Notes under the pieces: model-generated
The model's input: the letters and a program-made list of their open reading frames with translations, nothing else
Database searches by the model: none
Told to the model about the DNA's origin: nothing
Made by a program: the position numbers and the translations under genes
Assembly (NCBI GenBank): GCA_023548195.1
Contig: JAJHZJ010000221.1
Location: forward strand, 2,958,001 to 3,022,000
Direction of reading: 5' to 3'
DNA from: Bettongia penicillata ogilbyi
Lineage: Eukaryota; Chordata; Mammalia; Diprotodontia; Potoroidae
Length of the DNA: 64,000 nt
Shown: positions 44,150 to 54,924 of the stretch, one piece after another
How positions within the stretch are numbered: the first letter of the stretch is position 1
Layout of the letters: each line of letters begins with the position of its first letter

Positions 44150-44405
44150 ATAATAGCAACAGTAAACTAGCATTTGTATAACACTTTAAAGTTAGCTTTA
44201 CCAATGTGATCTCATTTTATCCTTACAACAACCTTAGAAGGTAGGTGCTATTGTTATCATCCCAATTTCACAGATGAGGAAACTGAGGCAGACAGAGGCT
44301 ATGACTTGCCCAGGGTCACACAGGTATTAAATATATGAGGCAAGAAATGAACTCAGGTTTATTCTCTCCCCAGTTCCAGCATTCCATTCATTGCAACATC
44401 TAGTT
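44150..44405 (-). mobile_element. MIR-type SINE, near full length
   Basis: CTAGCATTTGTATAACACTT, CACAGATGAGGAAACTGAGG, CCCAGGGTCACACAGGTAT and AATGAACTCAGGTTTATTC in antisense order. Confidence 0.85.
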
Positions 44406-44800
44406 TGCTTTAGCACAATACAATTCTTTATGGTGATACAACTTCTCAAGATATTAAGAGCATATAATATCCCACATTGCACACTGTTTTCAAGGAAGCA
44501 TTACACTGTTTGTAAATTCAAAATGTAACTTTAAAGGCTTTACTCTGACAGGCAATGTGTTTCTCATATACAGATTTCTGAATTATATAAAACCCCAGGA
44601 TAGATTCAATTTCAAATGCTGCTGAGTATTGATATCAACAAGTAAAACAAGGAGAAATGCATTTGAATCAGAAAGATGAGTTTTAAACAAAAGATAGCTT
44701 TTTTTTTTATTCAGGATAAGGCTGCCAAATTCCTCAGAGCAGTAGAAAAGAAATGATTCTCAGAATCTGCATTAAAAACACAATGTGTATCAAAAGCATA
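44406..44800. other. No gene or recognised repeat
   Basis: AT-rich non-coding sequence. Confidence 0.4.
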
Positions 44801-44802
44801 TA

Positions 44803-44875
44803 TTCATTTATTTAACATGTACTATGTGCCAGGTACTATACTAAGCCCAGGCTATGATATGTATGATGGTCGGTC
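44803..44875 (-). mobile_element. L2 3' end fragment
   Basis: ATTTATTTAACATGTACTATGTGCCAGGTACTATAC is a clear antisense L2 end. Confidence 0.7.
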
Positions 44876-44879
44876 TGTG

Positions 44880-45490
44880 AAATTAATCCATCTAGAATAA
44901 GCATTGCAGATGGATAGACATCATTAGTTGAATTGGAAGAAAAATCAGATTACATGGCATTTGGAAAATTGTGAGGTGATTTTAATGATCCCAAATCCAC
45001 TGATAGAGCAAAAGGGCATCTCATTAACCCCAATATTCTTCTGATAATGTTATATGTGGTTAATCAGGATGATGTCAGAAGAATTAAATGGTAAATAACC
45101 CAAAGGATAGTAGAGAAGGATATGGTGAAGTATAAGCTTGTAACTCATTACAAATGATTTGTGGTATGTTGTAGTTTGACACAAATGATTTTAGCAAATG
45201 TTGACAAAGAAAAGGACATTGTTTGGTCATGTAGTCATGAATAAGAAATGATGAGCAGATAATACAAGTGGTAACATGGAGAACCCATGATACACCTAAA
45301 GAACAGGAGGAGGGAATCCAACACATTGAGTACATTGTATATTGACTAGAGCGCTTTTTGGAAAAGCCTAGAAAAGGTTTACATGGGATGAGAAGGCATG
45401 GAGGAATTGTGATTTGCGTTGGAGAAAGGAGTTGCTCCACAAATAAAACCAAAGGTTTTTAAAAGTATGAAAAGACGAGATTGATTTAAG
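44880..45490 (+). pseudogene. RTE-like LINE ORF end remnant
   Basis: Plus-strand reading gives RIRLHGMAFGKL, then (another frame) IQVVTWRTHDTPKEQEEGIQ and an end near KPKVFKSMKRRD. This follows the RTE-type post-palm order '.I.RRI..G..AFGKL', 'W..R......G.P..RW' and the protein terminus. Stops and shifts are frequent. Clade is inferred; jockey-type LINEs share parts of this pattern. It may belong to the same family as 33690-34034. Confidence 0.5.
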
Positions 45491-45494
45491 TTGG

Positions 45495-46195
45495 TTGTTA
45501 TGTCAACACATTTTTCTTTCCTGGGGATAGGCAGAAAACAAATGGGAAAATAGGACTGGGACCCTGATATTTCCTTCTGAAACTCTACTACTGCTTCTTG
45601 CCCCTGGGAGACTTCTGCAAACACTGGACTGGGCAGACTGGTTTACATGTTTGTTTAGATGACTTGTTAAATAGGCACCTGTATGCATTTATGAGGCTCA
45701 GACTGACCCACCCCAACAGGTGAATCCTGGGGGTACCTTGATCTTCAGGGAGAGAATTCCTCATCCTTGTCAATGAAGTGTGATGGCTTGTTGGGTGAAC
45801 GAGTGTCTGGGCAGGAAATGGCGGCCAACTTGGTGCTTGTTTGGCTATTGGGCGTATTCTTGGAGGAGAACAGTTATTTTGTTGCAAACCCAGAGAGGGG
45901 AAAGTAATCCCTGCTGCTTATTTTTCAAGCACTCATAGGAAACTTGAGTCCTACTGATTAAAATGTCAAGGTTTGGAGAAGAGCTTGCTTTCCATTCCTT
46001 CCCCATCCACTACAGCCCCATTAAATGAATGTGGTAAATAGCATAGTAAAGTCACAATCAAGGGCAGCTACAAAGTATGCCCATTAAAGCCACCAAGATT
46101 ATCGGTAAATGAAGGTATTCTCATACGAAAGGTCTCAGTTTATACCCAGGGAATGTGTGAGTGAGGCAAAGTGGCAGAAGTTCTGGGAAATGGGT
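45495..46195. other. No gene or recognised repeat
   Basis: Non-coding; overlapping minus-strand frames at 45379-45887 have no motif and overlap each other in three phases. Confidence 0.4.
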
Positions 46196-46199
46196 GTAG

Positions 46200-46690
46200 C
46201 ATTTCTTTTTAAAATTTTATTTATTTGTTTCAAGTTTTTTAGCATTCACTTTTATAAGATTTTGGATTCTAAAACTCTCCCTCCACTTCCTCCCTTTCCC
46301 ATTCCCCAAGACAGGGTGCAATCCGATATAGGCTATACATGAATGACCATATTAAACACATTTCCACACTCATCATGTTGTGAAAGAAGGATCAGAATAA
46401 AAGGGGAAGACCTTGAGAAAGAAAAAAACAACAGAAGAAGAGAAAGTAGTCTACTTCAATCTGTATTCAGATTCCATAGTTCTTTCTCTGGATGGGGATG
46501 GCATTTTCCATCATGAGTCTTTTGGAATTGTCTTACGTCCTTGCATTGCTGAGTAGAGTGAAGTCTAACAAAGTTGGCTGTCACACAAAATTGCTGTTAC
46601 TGTGTACAGTGTTCTCCTGGTTCGGCTCACTTCACTCAGCATCAGTTCATGCAAGTTTTTCCAGGTTTTTCTGCCTGCAGCCCATCTTAA
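46200..46690 (-). mobile_element. L1 LINE 3' end, 5' truncated
   Basis: Collinear with the 3' part of the L1 at 36663-37772 (same TCCATAGTTCTTTCTCTGGA, TCTTTTGGAATTGTCTTACG and CACTTCACTCAGCATCAGTT blocks). It ends in the 3' UTR with no surviving ORF2. Confidence 0.88.
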
Positions 46691-46691
46691 C

Positions 46692-46761
46692 GATGGGGTT
46701 CTGACTCATACTTTAAGAAGTGCTGAAGGAGTCACAGGTGGAAAAAGTTTAAGAAACCCTG
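46692..46761. mobile_element. hAT-like terminal sequences
   Basis: Two adjacent ends: ATGGGGTTCTGACTCATACT to TTTAAGAAGTGCTG (46693-46726) and AAGGAGTCACAGGTGGAAAA to GTTTAAGAAACCCTG (46727-46761). Both resemble termini of Charlie-type hAT elements (TTTAAGAA.C.CTG). The inner body is missing, so this is a rearranged remnant. Confidence 0.4.
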
Positions 46762-46762
<1 letters not shown>

Positions 46763-46803
<41 letters not shown>

Positions 46804-46847
46804 CTGGGGGGGGTGGGGGGGTGGGGGTGGTGGGGGTGGTGGTGGTA
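46763..46847 (+). repeat. Poly(G) tract and G-rich repeat
   Basis: 41 uninterrupted G residues (46763-46803), then GGGGG-T and GGT steps to 46847. It can form G-quadruplex on the plus strand. The Gly-rich frame across it is not a gene. Such runs are also typical places for assembly or base-calling errors. Confidence 0.95.
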
Positions 46848-47745
46848 AGCACAAACTTTCAGAACTGTTTTTTCTTCCCTTCTCTTATTATCATCATCTG
46901 GTATTCATGAAATCCATAATCTCAAATGTTTGCTACTAATCTACTTAAAGACCTTGAATGTTTAAAAAATCATACTGAAAAGTAATATATGCCAAGAAAT
47001 TTTACTTCTTTGAAAAAGAGGAAAACATAGTCAAATGAACCTGATCGCTACTCCTCTTCTATATGGCACAGCTTTAAGTTTTTATAGATTTAAAGGGGGA
47101 ATGGATTAAGCAATAGTAGAAAAATGTCAAGGATATTACAATTTTTTGTGATTTCTTTGTTTCCATGTTCGGTATCTATGTTTCACATTTTAGAGCATTT
47201 TGCCCATAAGTGTCCTTGTGACTTCATGAGAACATAGCGGTCAATGAGTTCTGACTGACAAGATTGCTCCAAGATGGAGTTGGTCTTGCTCTTCCTCTTC
47301 CACAGGTGTCCCAGGTAGGTAGTGTTCCCACTGCAGGTAAATCGCCTACTCCTTTGTCTGATGTGGACATGGAAGAAAAGGGCAGGTTTTAAAGGAAACA
47401 GCTGGAAATAGGCCATCCAGATGTATCTGGAGAATGCCCAATGCTCCAAAAAGAGGAGAGAATGTGAAAACAGGATTCAACCCTTGAGTCATTCTCAGGG
47501 TGATAGTGATCTGGATGTTTCTTTCTACAGGGTGTGGGCCTAAGTAAGACAGGAAATGAGGCTGAGGGCCACATGCTTCAGACGAACCTGCCAGGAAGAT
47601 TAAGGAGTGGAGGGAGGGAGAGGAAAATGATTGATGGCAAACCATTAATAGAATTTTTCTGTCTGTATGTTGTTTTTTTCCTAGGACTTTTAGCACGTAT
47701 TTCAAATAGGCTGCTCATGAAAAAATGTGGAAGGTTTTGTTTCAG
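46848..47745. other. No gene or recognised repeat
   Basis: Non-coding; overlapping frames at 47183-47705 on the minus strand have no motif. Confidence 0.4.
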
Positions 47746-47749
47746 CAAA

Positions 47750-48205
47750 TTCAACCAGTAATTGTTAAGTGCTTATGTTAGACCTGGAGGAAAACAAAAC
47801 ATTTCTTGCCCTCAAGGAGCTCCTATTCTACTGGGAGAATAAAGCATGTACCCAAGTAAATCAACAGAAGATGATTTGAGGTGGAGAACCCTGAAAATTG
47901 GGGAGATGAGGAAAGACTTTGAGGAAGAAGAAGGACTTGAGATGAGCCTCGAGGAAAGCAACTTTCAGATGCCTTCCAAATATGGGGGACACACTGCTTT
48001 GCAAAGGCACAAAGGCGGCAGACAAAATACTGAGTTCAGAAAATAGGTTTTAGGGCTCAAACAGTTAGTGTGTGGGGGGAGGAAGGTGGGGCAGGCAATC
48101 ATGGGAAATGTGTTTGGAAAGGTCAGGGGAATCAGGTTGTAGAAGGCTTTTTCTGATAAGTTGGTATTTTAACCTGGAGGCAATGGGGAGGGCGCTAAAG
48201 ATTAT
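47750..48205 (-). mobile_element. L2 LINE, antisense
   Basis: AGTAATTGTTAAGTGCTTATG start, GCCCTCAAGGAGCTCCTATT, 'gatgagcctcgaggaaagcaac', and AACCTGGAGGCAATGGGGAG match antisense L2 for 450 bases. Confidence 0.75.
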
Positions 48206-48395
48206 TTTCAAAATCTTATACTTATTGATTTATTTTTCAAACATCCTATTTGTTTCTGATTGCGTCCCTTCTTCTCCCTCCCCATAAAATTGTCCCTTAT
48301 CACAGATTTAAAATGAAAAAAAAAAAAAGCAATTCAGCAAAACTTTTCCAACTATTATCTCTGAATAACAAGATGAAATATTCCACACCCTGAAC
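48206..48395 (-). mobile_element. L1 3' UTR fragment
   Basis: Inserted in the L2: 'catcctatttgtttctgattgcgtcccttcttctccctcc', CAATTCAGCAAAACTTTTCC, ATATTCCACACCCTGAACCC resemble a marsupial L1 3' UTR type different from that at 36663. Confidence 0.5.
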
Positions 48396-48404
48396 CCCTC
48401 ACTT

Positions 48405-48578
48405 CAGATGCTTAGTAGCTGTCACTCAACCTTTTTGAGTCACTCAACAATTTCCTCATCTGTAAAAGGGGGACAGTAATGCCTCTAATATTCAACCTAA
48501 CACAGTTGTGAGATTCAGATGAGATGATGGATGTAGAGAGCTTTGTTCTACAAATGTCAGCTGTTATTATTAGAAGAG
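48405..48578 (+). mobile_element. MIR-type SINE, 5' truncated
   Basis: CAATTTCCTCATCTGTAAAA, 'acagttgtgagattcagatgagatgatg', then GTCAGCTGTTATTATTAGAA. Confidence 0.75.
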
Positions 48579-48584
48579 GAGAAA

Positions 48585-49445
48585 GGAGAGGGACACAGAA
48601 ATAGGGCTATGGAGTTGAGAGGAAGGTAATGAGTTCTATTTTGAATATATTCAGTCAGTGAACATGCATTTATTAAAGGCTTATGATATGTCAAGCACTG
48701 GATTAAACCCTGAGAAGGACACTCCATGTCCTTAAGGAGCTTATAGTGTAATAGGAGGAAGATAGTACTTGAAAGAATGCTGAAAAAGGTGGGAGAAGGA
48801 AAAGAAGGTCTTCATGGGATAGAATGGGGGAGAAAAATCCTGAAAGTTAGGAGTGGACCCAGGAGAGCAATGAAGACATGGCTGGCCTGGGGTCCTTCCT
48901 CAAAAATGGCCATTCTGGGAAGAATGAGAACTAGGAAAAGACTGCAGGGGCAGAGTGTACATCTAACGAGAGAAGTCTAGGAGTACAGTAAACTTCTAGG
49001 AATGAAGTGCCTTCTGTGGCATGGTAGGGAAGGTCTAGAAAGTTGCAGAGAGAGCCTGCAGAGGAATCCAATGTGATTGACCCGGATATTTTCCTTAATA
49101 TGGAGTTTGAGATACAGATCGAAGTCTCCAGTAGTTGATACGATGCTAAAATTCAAGGAAGAAATTATGGTTCAGTATATAGAATTGGGAGGAAGTAAAT
49201 CCTAGGCTGGTGCTGAGATCACCAAGAGAAGGGGAGTGGAGAGAGAAATAGATAATCCAGGGTACAGCCTTGGGAAACACCCTTAAGTGTAGAGGGAGGA
49301 GTCCAGCAAAGGAAACTGAGAAGAACCAGCATTCACACACTGCCTCCTGGAGGCAGGAGGACCTGACTAGATATTTTTTCTTAGTAAATGTTAATGAGAA
49401 TTGATGTTCATGTTGATGACTCTGAGGTCCTGACTGGTCAAATAA
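48585..49445 (-). mobile_element. L2 LINE, antisense (two pieces)
   Basis: A short internal piece (48590-48645, GAGTTCTATTTTGAATAT) is followed by a new 3' end at about 48646 (AGTCAGTGAACATGCATTTA, TGTCAAGCACTGGATTAAAC). Its body reaches GGGTACAGCCTTGGGAAACA and AGCAAAGGAAACTGAGAAGA. Both are antisense. Confidence 0.65.
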
Positions 49446-49637
49446 AACCATATAAATTGTACAAATAGCTCACATTTATACAATACTTAGTTAAGTTACC
49501 TGAACCAGTTTAGAAGGGCACATACAGACTTTAGCATCCCTCAGTTTAGCCGTCTCAGCCCAATCTAGTGTAGTGTCTACTCTCCTCCATGTAGCACCTT
49601 GGATCCATATATAATCCTCACTGCTCTAGAGGTGGGA

Positions 49638-49644
49638 GAGAAAA

Positions 49645-49700
<56 letters not shown>

Positions 49701-49705
49701 GAAAA
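49638..49705. repeat. (GAAA)n microsatellite
   Basis: About 15 tetranucleotide units in a row, with an A-rich start; probably grown from an A-tail. Confidence 0.98.
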
Positions 49706-49867
49706 GACAGTAAAAGAGGGAGACTGCATGTATCACAAATCAGAATAAATGAGGTTTTCCTCCATTTAAAGGACTTTTAGGTAACATTCCTTTCTCCCCT
49801 ACATACTGAGTTTCCATTACATTTAAATTTAATATAACAACCAAGAGTCAGGTGACAACATATTGTG

Positions 49868-49990
49868 GTTTTTGTCATTTGTTCTTCATTCTTGAAGAGG
49901 ACCAGGATATCAGGAAAGTGATGCCATTACTTGCAAGTGAATTAGATTTCAGTGAGGGAGGGCTGTACAGCATACAATGTTATTAGAAGT
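49868..49990 (-). mobile_element. RTE-tailed marsupial SINE (RTESINE type)
   Basis: TTTGTTCTTCATTCTTGAAGAGGACC tail, GATGCCATTACTTGCAAGTG, AGATTTCAGTGAGGGAGGGC. Head truncated. Confidence 0.8.
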
Positions 49991-50960
49991 TCCCTTTCAG
50001 TAACGAGCGCTTTTTCCTTTTTAGAAGTGAATGGAAGATGACTCCATTAAGACTGGGGAAAAATCCTGTGGGTTTCATGCTTTGAGAGTCATTGTAGGTT
50101 ATGAGGAGAGCAGATTGGATGTAGGGAAGTGATAGGAGGAGCGGTCTCTTCCTCCTGGTAATTTCTGCTTGTTTGCTGCCTGTGTGAATGAAAAATATAG
50201 ATAGACTTTTGAGAAATAGCCACTATCAAATCTTAACCAAGCAACCAATTGGTCCAACTGGCCAATCAAGTGAACAGCCCCAAAGCAACAGCTCTGGTCA
50301 AATAAGAAAGCCTGGGCATAGCTAAATGGCTCTTTAGGGAACTCATAGTTGGCCAGCAGAGGAAGCTTCTGGGTCTGTTGGTGTTGAATGGTTTGGAGTC
50401 TGCGGGTGAAGCCTGGAGAAGACCAACCTATAGTAATCCTTAAATTGTCTTTTGGATTGCATTACTTCAGGGCATGCTACACCAAATTTCAGGTCTAGTC
50501 ACTAGGAGAGAGTAGGTAGATCCTGTCTCTGATAACGTTAAACTGACAGCTCTTTTAGTCACAGCCACCACACCCAGAAAACGAAATTCAGCAGAAAACC
50601 AGACAGCTATCCCAGCAAGAGATATCCGCAAGCTCCATTCTGTAGACAAACTTGAGCCAAGCCAAAAAACAAGTTAAGGAAGTTGTTCTCCATGTAGTTC
50701 AGGTACATTCTAGACTTTATTATGTCTGTCAGCACAAACCCTCATAACCTGGTGCTGTATTTTGACTAGCAAATTTTGTGGCAGGGCTATCTCTCTATCC
50801 TATGAATCTGGTTGAAAAACTGGACTGCTAATCCAGGATGCAGGAATGAGTAGCAGGGGATGATCAAGGTCATGGGTTGTGGAAATCAGTTTCTGTCTGT
50901 CTGTCACTTGTGAGTCACTAGGCATTTTACCTGAATTTCTCATCTATAAAATGAGAGACC
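49991..50960. other. No gene or confident repeat
   Basis: Non-coding. Three CCAAT-type motifs at 50248-50270 suggest an old LTR, but nothing else supports it. A MIR fragment (GAATTTCTCATCTATAAAATG) ends the block at about 50960. Confidence 0.35.
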
Positions 50961-50967
50961 TCTTCAA

Positions 50968-51017
50968 GGGCATCTAAGTGGCACAGTGGATAGAGTGCTG
51001 AATCTGGAGTCAGGAGG
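50968..51017 (+). mobile_element. MIR-type SINE, 5' piece (split by MAR1)
   Basis: GGGCATCTAAGTGGCACAGTGG to CTGGAGTCAGGAG. It resumes at about 51263 with GAGTCCGGAAGACCTCAATTC. Confidence 0.85.
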
Positions 51018-51262
51018 CTGTTGTCATTTTTCAGTCATGTCCAGCTCTTCATCGCCCCATTTGGGGTTTTCTTGGCAAAGATACTGCACTGCTTTGCAAT
51101 TTCCTTTTCCAGTTCATTTTCCAGATGAGGAAACTGAGGCAACCAGGGTTAAGTGACTTACCCAGGGTCACATAGCTAGTTAGTGTCTGAGGCTGCATTT
51201 GAACTCAGGTCTTCCTGACTCCGGGTCAGGTAGTCTATCCACTGAGGCACCTAGCTGCCCAG
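51018..51262 (-). mobile_element. MAR1 SINE inserted in another SINE
   Basis: Full-length antisense MAR1: GTTGTCATTTTTCAGTCATG tail, core CAGATGAGGAAACTGAGGCA, head ending GAGGCACCTAGCTGCCC. It splits the sense SINE; GGAGTCAGGAG to the left and AGAGTCCGGAA to the right look like a slightly decayed target duplication. Confidence 0.92.
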
Positions 51263-51390
51263 AGTCCGGAAGACCTCAATTCATATTTGACTGGTAGATT
51301 GGTAGATTTGGTGACTTGTCTAAGGCCACATGGGTAGAAAGTGACAGATCTGTGATTCAAACCCAAGTCCTCTGAGTTTTTTCTCTGTTC
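51263..51390. mobile_element. SINE 3' piece followed by antisense MIR fragment
   Basis: 51263-51290 completes the split sense SINE. 51300-51390 (GACTTGTCTAAGGCCACATG, GATTCAAACCCAAGTCCTCT) is an antisense CORE-SINE. Confidence 0.65.
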
Positions 51391-52165
51391 CAACTACTTC
51401 CCTCTGATCAAATAATTCTGTGTCCTTTATTGGAATTCCTTGTTTTTAGCTTATTTCCCAGGAGATAGACCAGATGAAGAAACAATCAATCAATTGTTAG
51501 AGCCTTCTGATAGGACCTCTCAGCACCTTTTCCTGAGACTAAGAATGAGGATAGCTGTGCTTATGGATTGCTGTCAAAATTAATTCTGAATCTATGTCCT
51601 TGTTTTAGTCACGATTTCTGTAACTCTGGTCTCCTGAGGGCCCTCCGGAGGAGGATGGGTCTTGAACGAGAGTTGGCAGTCCTGGGTTGTGCCTGAGGTT
51701 TGCTGGGTGCTATCACAATCTGCTTTGGAGTCAGATATTTCCATGTTCTTGACCTGCTGTAGTTCATAGCCTCATGCCTCCAATCAGAATCACCAGGAAT
51801 GTGTATTGTTGCTTGGAGCTCAAGCCATCCATTCCTCCCCACAAATGCCCTACAGGGATGCAATGTTTTTTGTGGAAAAGGAAATAAGTTTCATGGCTAA
51901 TTTATGTCAAGTTCAAAACTGAAAAGTGGCGAAAGGAATGGAGTGGTAAGAAAAGAATCAGGCACTACCCTCGGGGACATCAGTGCATCTTAATTTTCTT
52001 GCTGTTTTTCTGCTTCAATAATTTATTTTAGATTCTACAGATAATCAGCTATAGACACATGAATGCCTCTGTCCCTTGCACACCTCTTTCCTCTTGTGCA
52101 CATGCATGCACACACACACATACCACTTTGGAAGTTCCAATCTGGGTGGAGGGTCACCCAAAATT
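51391..52165. other. No gene or recognised repeat
   Basis: Non-coding; the 84-codon minus frame at 51609-51863 is Arg/Ser-rich without a known motif. A short CA run lies at 52108-52121. Confidence 0.4.
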
Positions 52166-52169
52166 TTAT

Positions 52170-52375
52170 TTGTTAGTATTTACCTAGTACTTTAAGGTTT
52201 GCAAAATGCTTTACAAATATAATCCCATAGGTGCATTTTATAGATGAGAAAACTGAGGCAGACAATGGTTCCATGATGTGCTTGGAGTGACACAGCTAGG
52301 GATATGAACTCAGGTATTCCTTCAGACTCAGAACCCTGTCCTCTGAATCATTTGGCTACCATAATATTCTCTGCC
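52170..52375 (-). mobile_element. MIR-type SINE
   Basis: TAGTACTTTAAGGTTTGCAA, TATAGATGAGAAAACTGAGG, GATATGAACTCAGGTATTCC in antisense order. Confidence 0.8.
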
Positions 52376-52649
52376 TCTAAGGGTCAGAAATTCCTGAGCT
52401 TTGATGCCATATATCCACTGACAGCTTGCTGGGTGGGCTTGGAAATATTACTTTGCTTCTCCAGGTCTTGCTTTCCTCAATGTGATGGTATCCAGTGACC
52501 TTACAAGGCAATTTTAATGCCTATAAAATATATTTGACATATAAATGTCAGAGCTTTATTAGAAGTACATAGTACCTTCCTTGGGGATGACACTTTGGCC
52601 CTGGAGTACTAGCTCAACTTTTCTATAGAGGTAGTGATTAACATCAAAG

Positions 52650-53660
52650 AATCTTCCAGGTGGAAGTGAATTTAGTGGTAATTTGATCCAACTCTCTCTT
52701 ACCCATTGCTCCTACGTCTGCCATCTGGGACTAAATAGAAGACATCTCCTGTATCGTGTTACCTGTGAATCTTTTCTTGTTCACTTGTTTCAGTCATGTC
52801 TGACTCTTCATGACCCCATTTGGGGTTTTCTTGGCAAAGATACTAGAATGATTTGCCATATTAGGATTCTCAAGAATCTTCTCTTATCCAGGTTAATTAC
52901 CCCCAATTCCTTCATGTGCCGTGAACTGGAGGCCTTTCTCCATCCTGTTTACCTCCAGCTACATCCTCTCTAGCTTGTCAATTCCCTTCCTAAAAGGTGG
53001 TGTCCAGAATGGAACACAGTAGTCTAGACGTGGTCTGCTTAGGAGAGCGCACAGTAAGGTTATCACCTCGTCATTCCTCGAAGCCATTCTGTCCATGCAG
53101 TTCAATGTCACAGTTGCTGCTTTGACTACATCACAGTGTCAACTCACATTGAGCCTACAGTCCACCAGAACTCTCCCCCCCGCCTCTGATCTTGATCCAA
53201 ACTCTTGCTGTCTATACCTCTTGCATCCTGTGTTTATGCAGATAATTTCTTGAATCCAAGGAATTTATTGTGATTACATTTTGTCCACCTTAGATTCGAC
53301 AGTGGGTTGAAAGTGATGACTTCAAAATGGGAAAAAAATAATAAAAGACATTCAGTCTGTTGGCACCGAGGACTGGGTTACCTAGTCTAAGCTAGCTGTG
53401 ATACAATGATAGTTCAGGAAATTTGACTGAGCTAATAATGACTTGACTTGTGTTTTTAGGCTCTTTGGTCCTCTTGAAGGCTTCTCTGTCCTAGGTGGAT
53501 GTTTCCCTGTAGATACATTAGTTGAAACTCCTTGTAGCAGACTTGAGAATTATATTATATAAACTGATATGCTTTAGTAATTTTTTTACCACCATGATGA
53601 CACCTTTGAGATTTTAGTTCACTTTAACTTCCAGATCTTTTTCAGACAAAGTACTATCTA
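52650..53660 (-). mobile_element. L3/CR1 LINE 3' region
   Basis: Long antisense L3: TTACCCATTGCTCCTACGTC, 'cctctctagcttgtcaattcccttcctaaaaggtggtgtccag', GTCTAGACGTGGTCTGCTTA, GAGCCTACAGTCCACCAGAA. The 53290-53600 part is diverged. A MAR1 tail piece interrupts it at 52782-52860. Confidence 0.8.
52782..52860 (-). mobile_element. MAR1 tail fragment inside L3
   Basis: CAGTCATGTCTGACTCTTCATGACC and GGGGTTTTCTTGGCAAAGAT, only the RTE-like tail; a strongly 5'-truncated insertion. Confidence 0.8.
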
Positions 53661-53849
53661 ATTGTGTCTGGTACATAGTAGGTATTGGTTAAGTTCAGAG
53701 CACTGGTTTCCTCATCTGTTGAAAAAAGATATATAGTATTTGCTTTTTGTTTACAAGTTTTTTGAAAAATGAATCACTCCAATAATTCCTTTCACTAGTT
53801 AAGCAAATTAAAAAATAAATCTGAAAATACATATGCATATACACATATA

Positions 53850-54056
<207 letters not shown>

Positions 54057-54260
54057 TCACACCTATCAGACTGGCAAAGATACTAAAAGAGGGAAATGAC
54101 AGATATGGAGGAACTGTGAGATAGCAGGCACATTAGTGCCTTATTGGGAGAGCTGTGATTTGGTTCAATCATTCTGAAAGCAACTTGGAACTATGCCCAA
54201 AAAGTTATCAATATATTTCCCCACAGAATCTAATGAAACAGATCCTCACATTAGCTATTT
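54057..54260 (+). mobile_element. L1 ORF2 fragment, sense
   Basis: CACACCTATCAGACTGGCAA, GATATGGAGGAACTGTGAG, CAATCATTCTGAAAGCAACT and TTGGAACTATGCCCAAAAAG match the region coding for the ORF2p cysteine-rich part. It lies at the edge of the microsatellite. Confidence 0.75.
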
Positions 54261-54289
54261 CTGTAAGGTTTGTCTCTGCATTTTAAGTT

Positions 54290-54911
54290 CGTCAGCTTTC
54301 TGTTAGGAGGTAAGGGGCATGTTTCCCCTTCATTGTTTTGGACTCATGGTTTATTTATTAATTATTATTATAATTAATTATTAATTAAAAGAATTCTAAA
54401 GTCTTTCAAAGTGATTTTTTTCCCTAGATAATGTTGCTTTCATTGCATAAATCCGTCTCCTAGTTCAGCTCACTTTGCATCAATTCAGAGAGGTCTTCTT
54501 TTTCTCCTTTGAAGCTTTCCATTTCAAAATTTCTTATGGCACAATGATATTCCATCATTGGCACAAAGCACAATTTGTTTCACAGACCACAATAGTTTCC
54601 TGTTTTTAACACTATGTAAGGAGTTGCCTTTTTTTTTCTTATATAGATCCTTTCTTTGTGGTAAAGGCATAGAAGTGCTATAGCTCAGCCAAAGGCTTGC
54701 ACAGTTTGATCATTTTGGGGGCATCATTCCAAATGACTTCCCAGAATGGTTGGAGCAATTCACAGCTCTACCAACAATGCACTAAGGTGTCTCTACAATA
54801 TCTGCCATTTCCCTCTTTTTATCATGTTTGCCCGCCTAGTATGTTCGAAAGAAAATTGCCCTCGTTTGCATTTCTCTAATTGTTAGTGATTTAAAGTGTT
54901 TTTTCTTATGA
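54290..54911 (-). mobile_element. Old L1 3' end, antisense (part 1)
   Basis: Blocks 'cctagttcagctcactttgcatcaattc', GGCACAATGATATTCCATCA, 'ccagaatggttggagcaattcacagctc' and 'ctctaattgttagtgattta' run antisense along the ORF2 end and 3' UTR. It resumes after the 7SL insertion at about 55228-55300. Confidence 0.75.
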
Positions 54912-54924
54912 TTTTTTTTTTTTT

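Noticed and set aside
45379..45887. Four overlapping minus-strand frames of 61-99 codons
   Set aside because: No conserved motif and mutual overlap in three phases; treated as chance.
46602..46910. Glycine-run frame
   Set aside because: Translation of the poly(G) tract.
50211..50340. Possible promoter with clustered CCAAT motifs
   Set aside because: No TATA, initiator or adjoining transcript evidence; could be an old LTR or chance.
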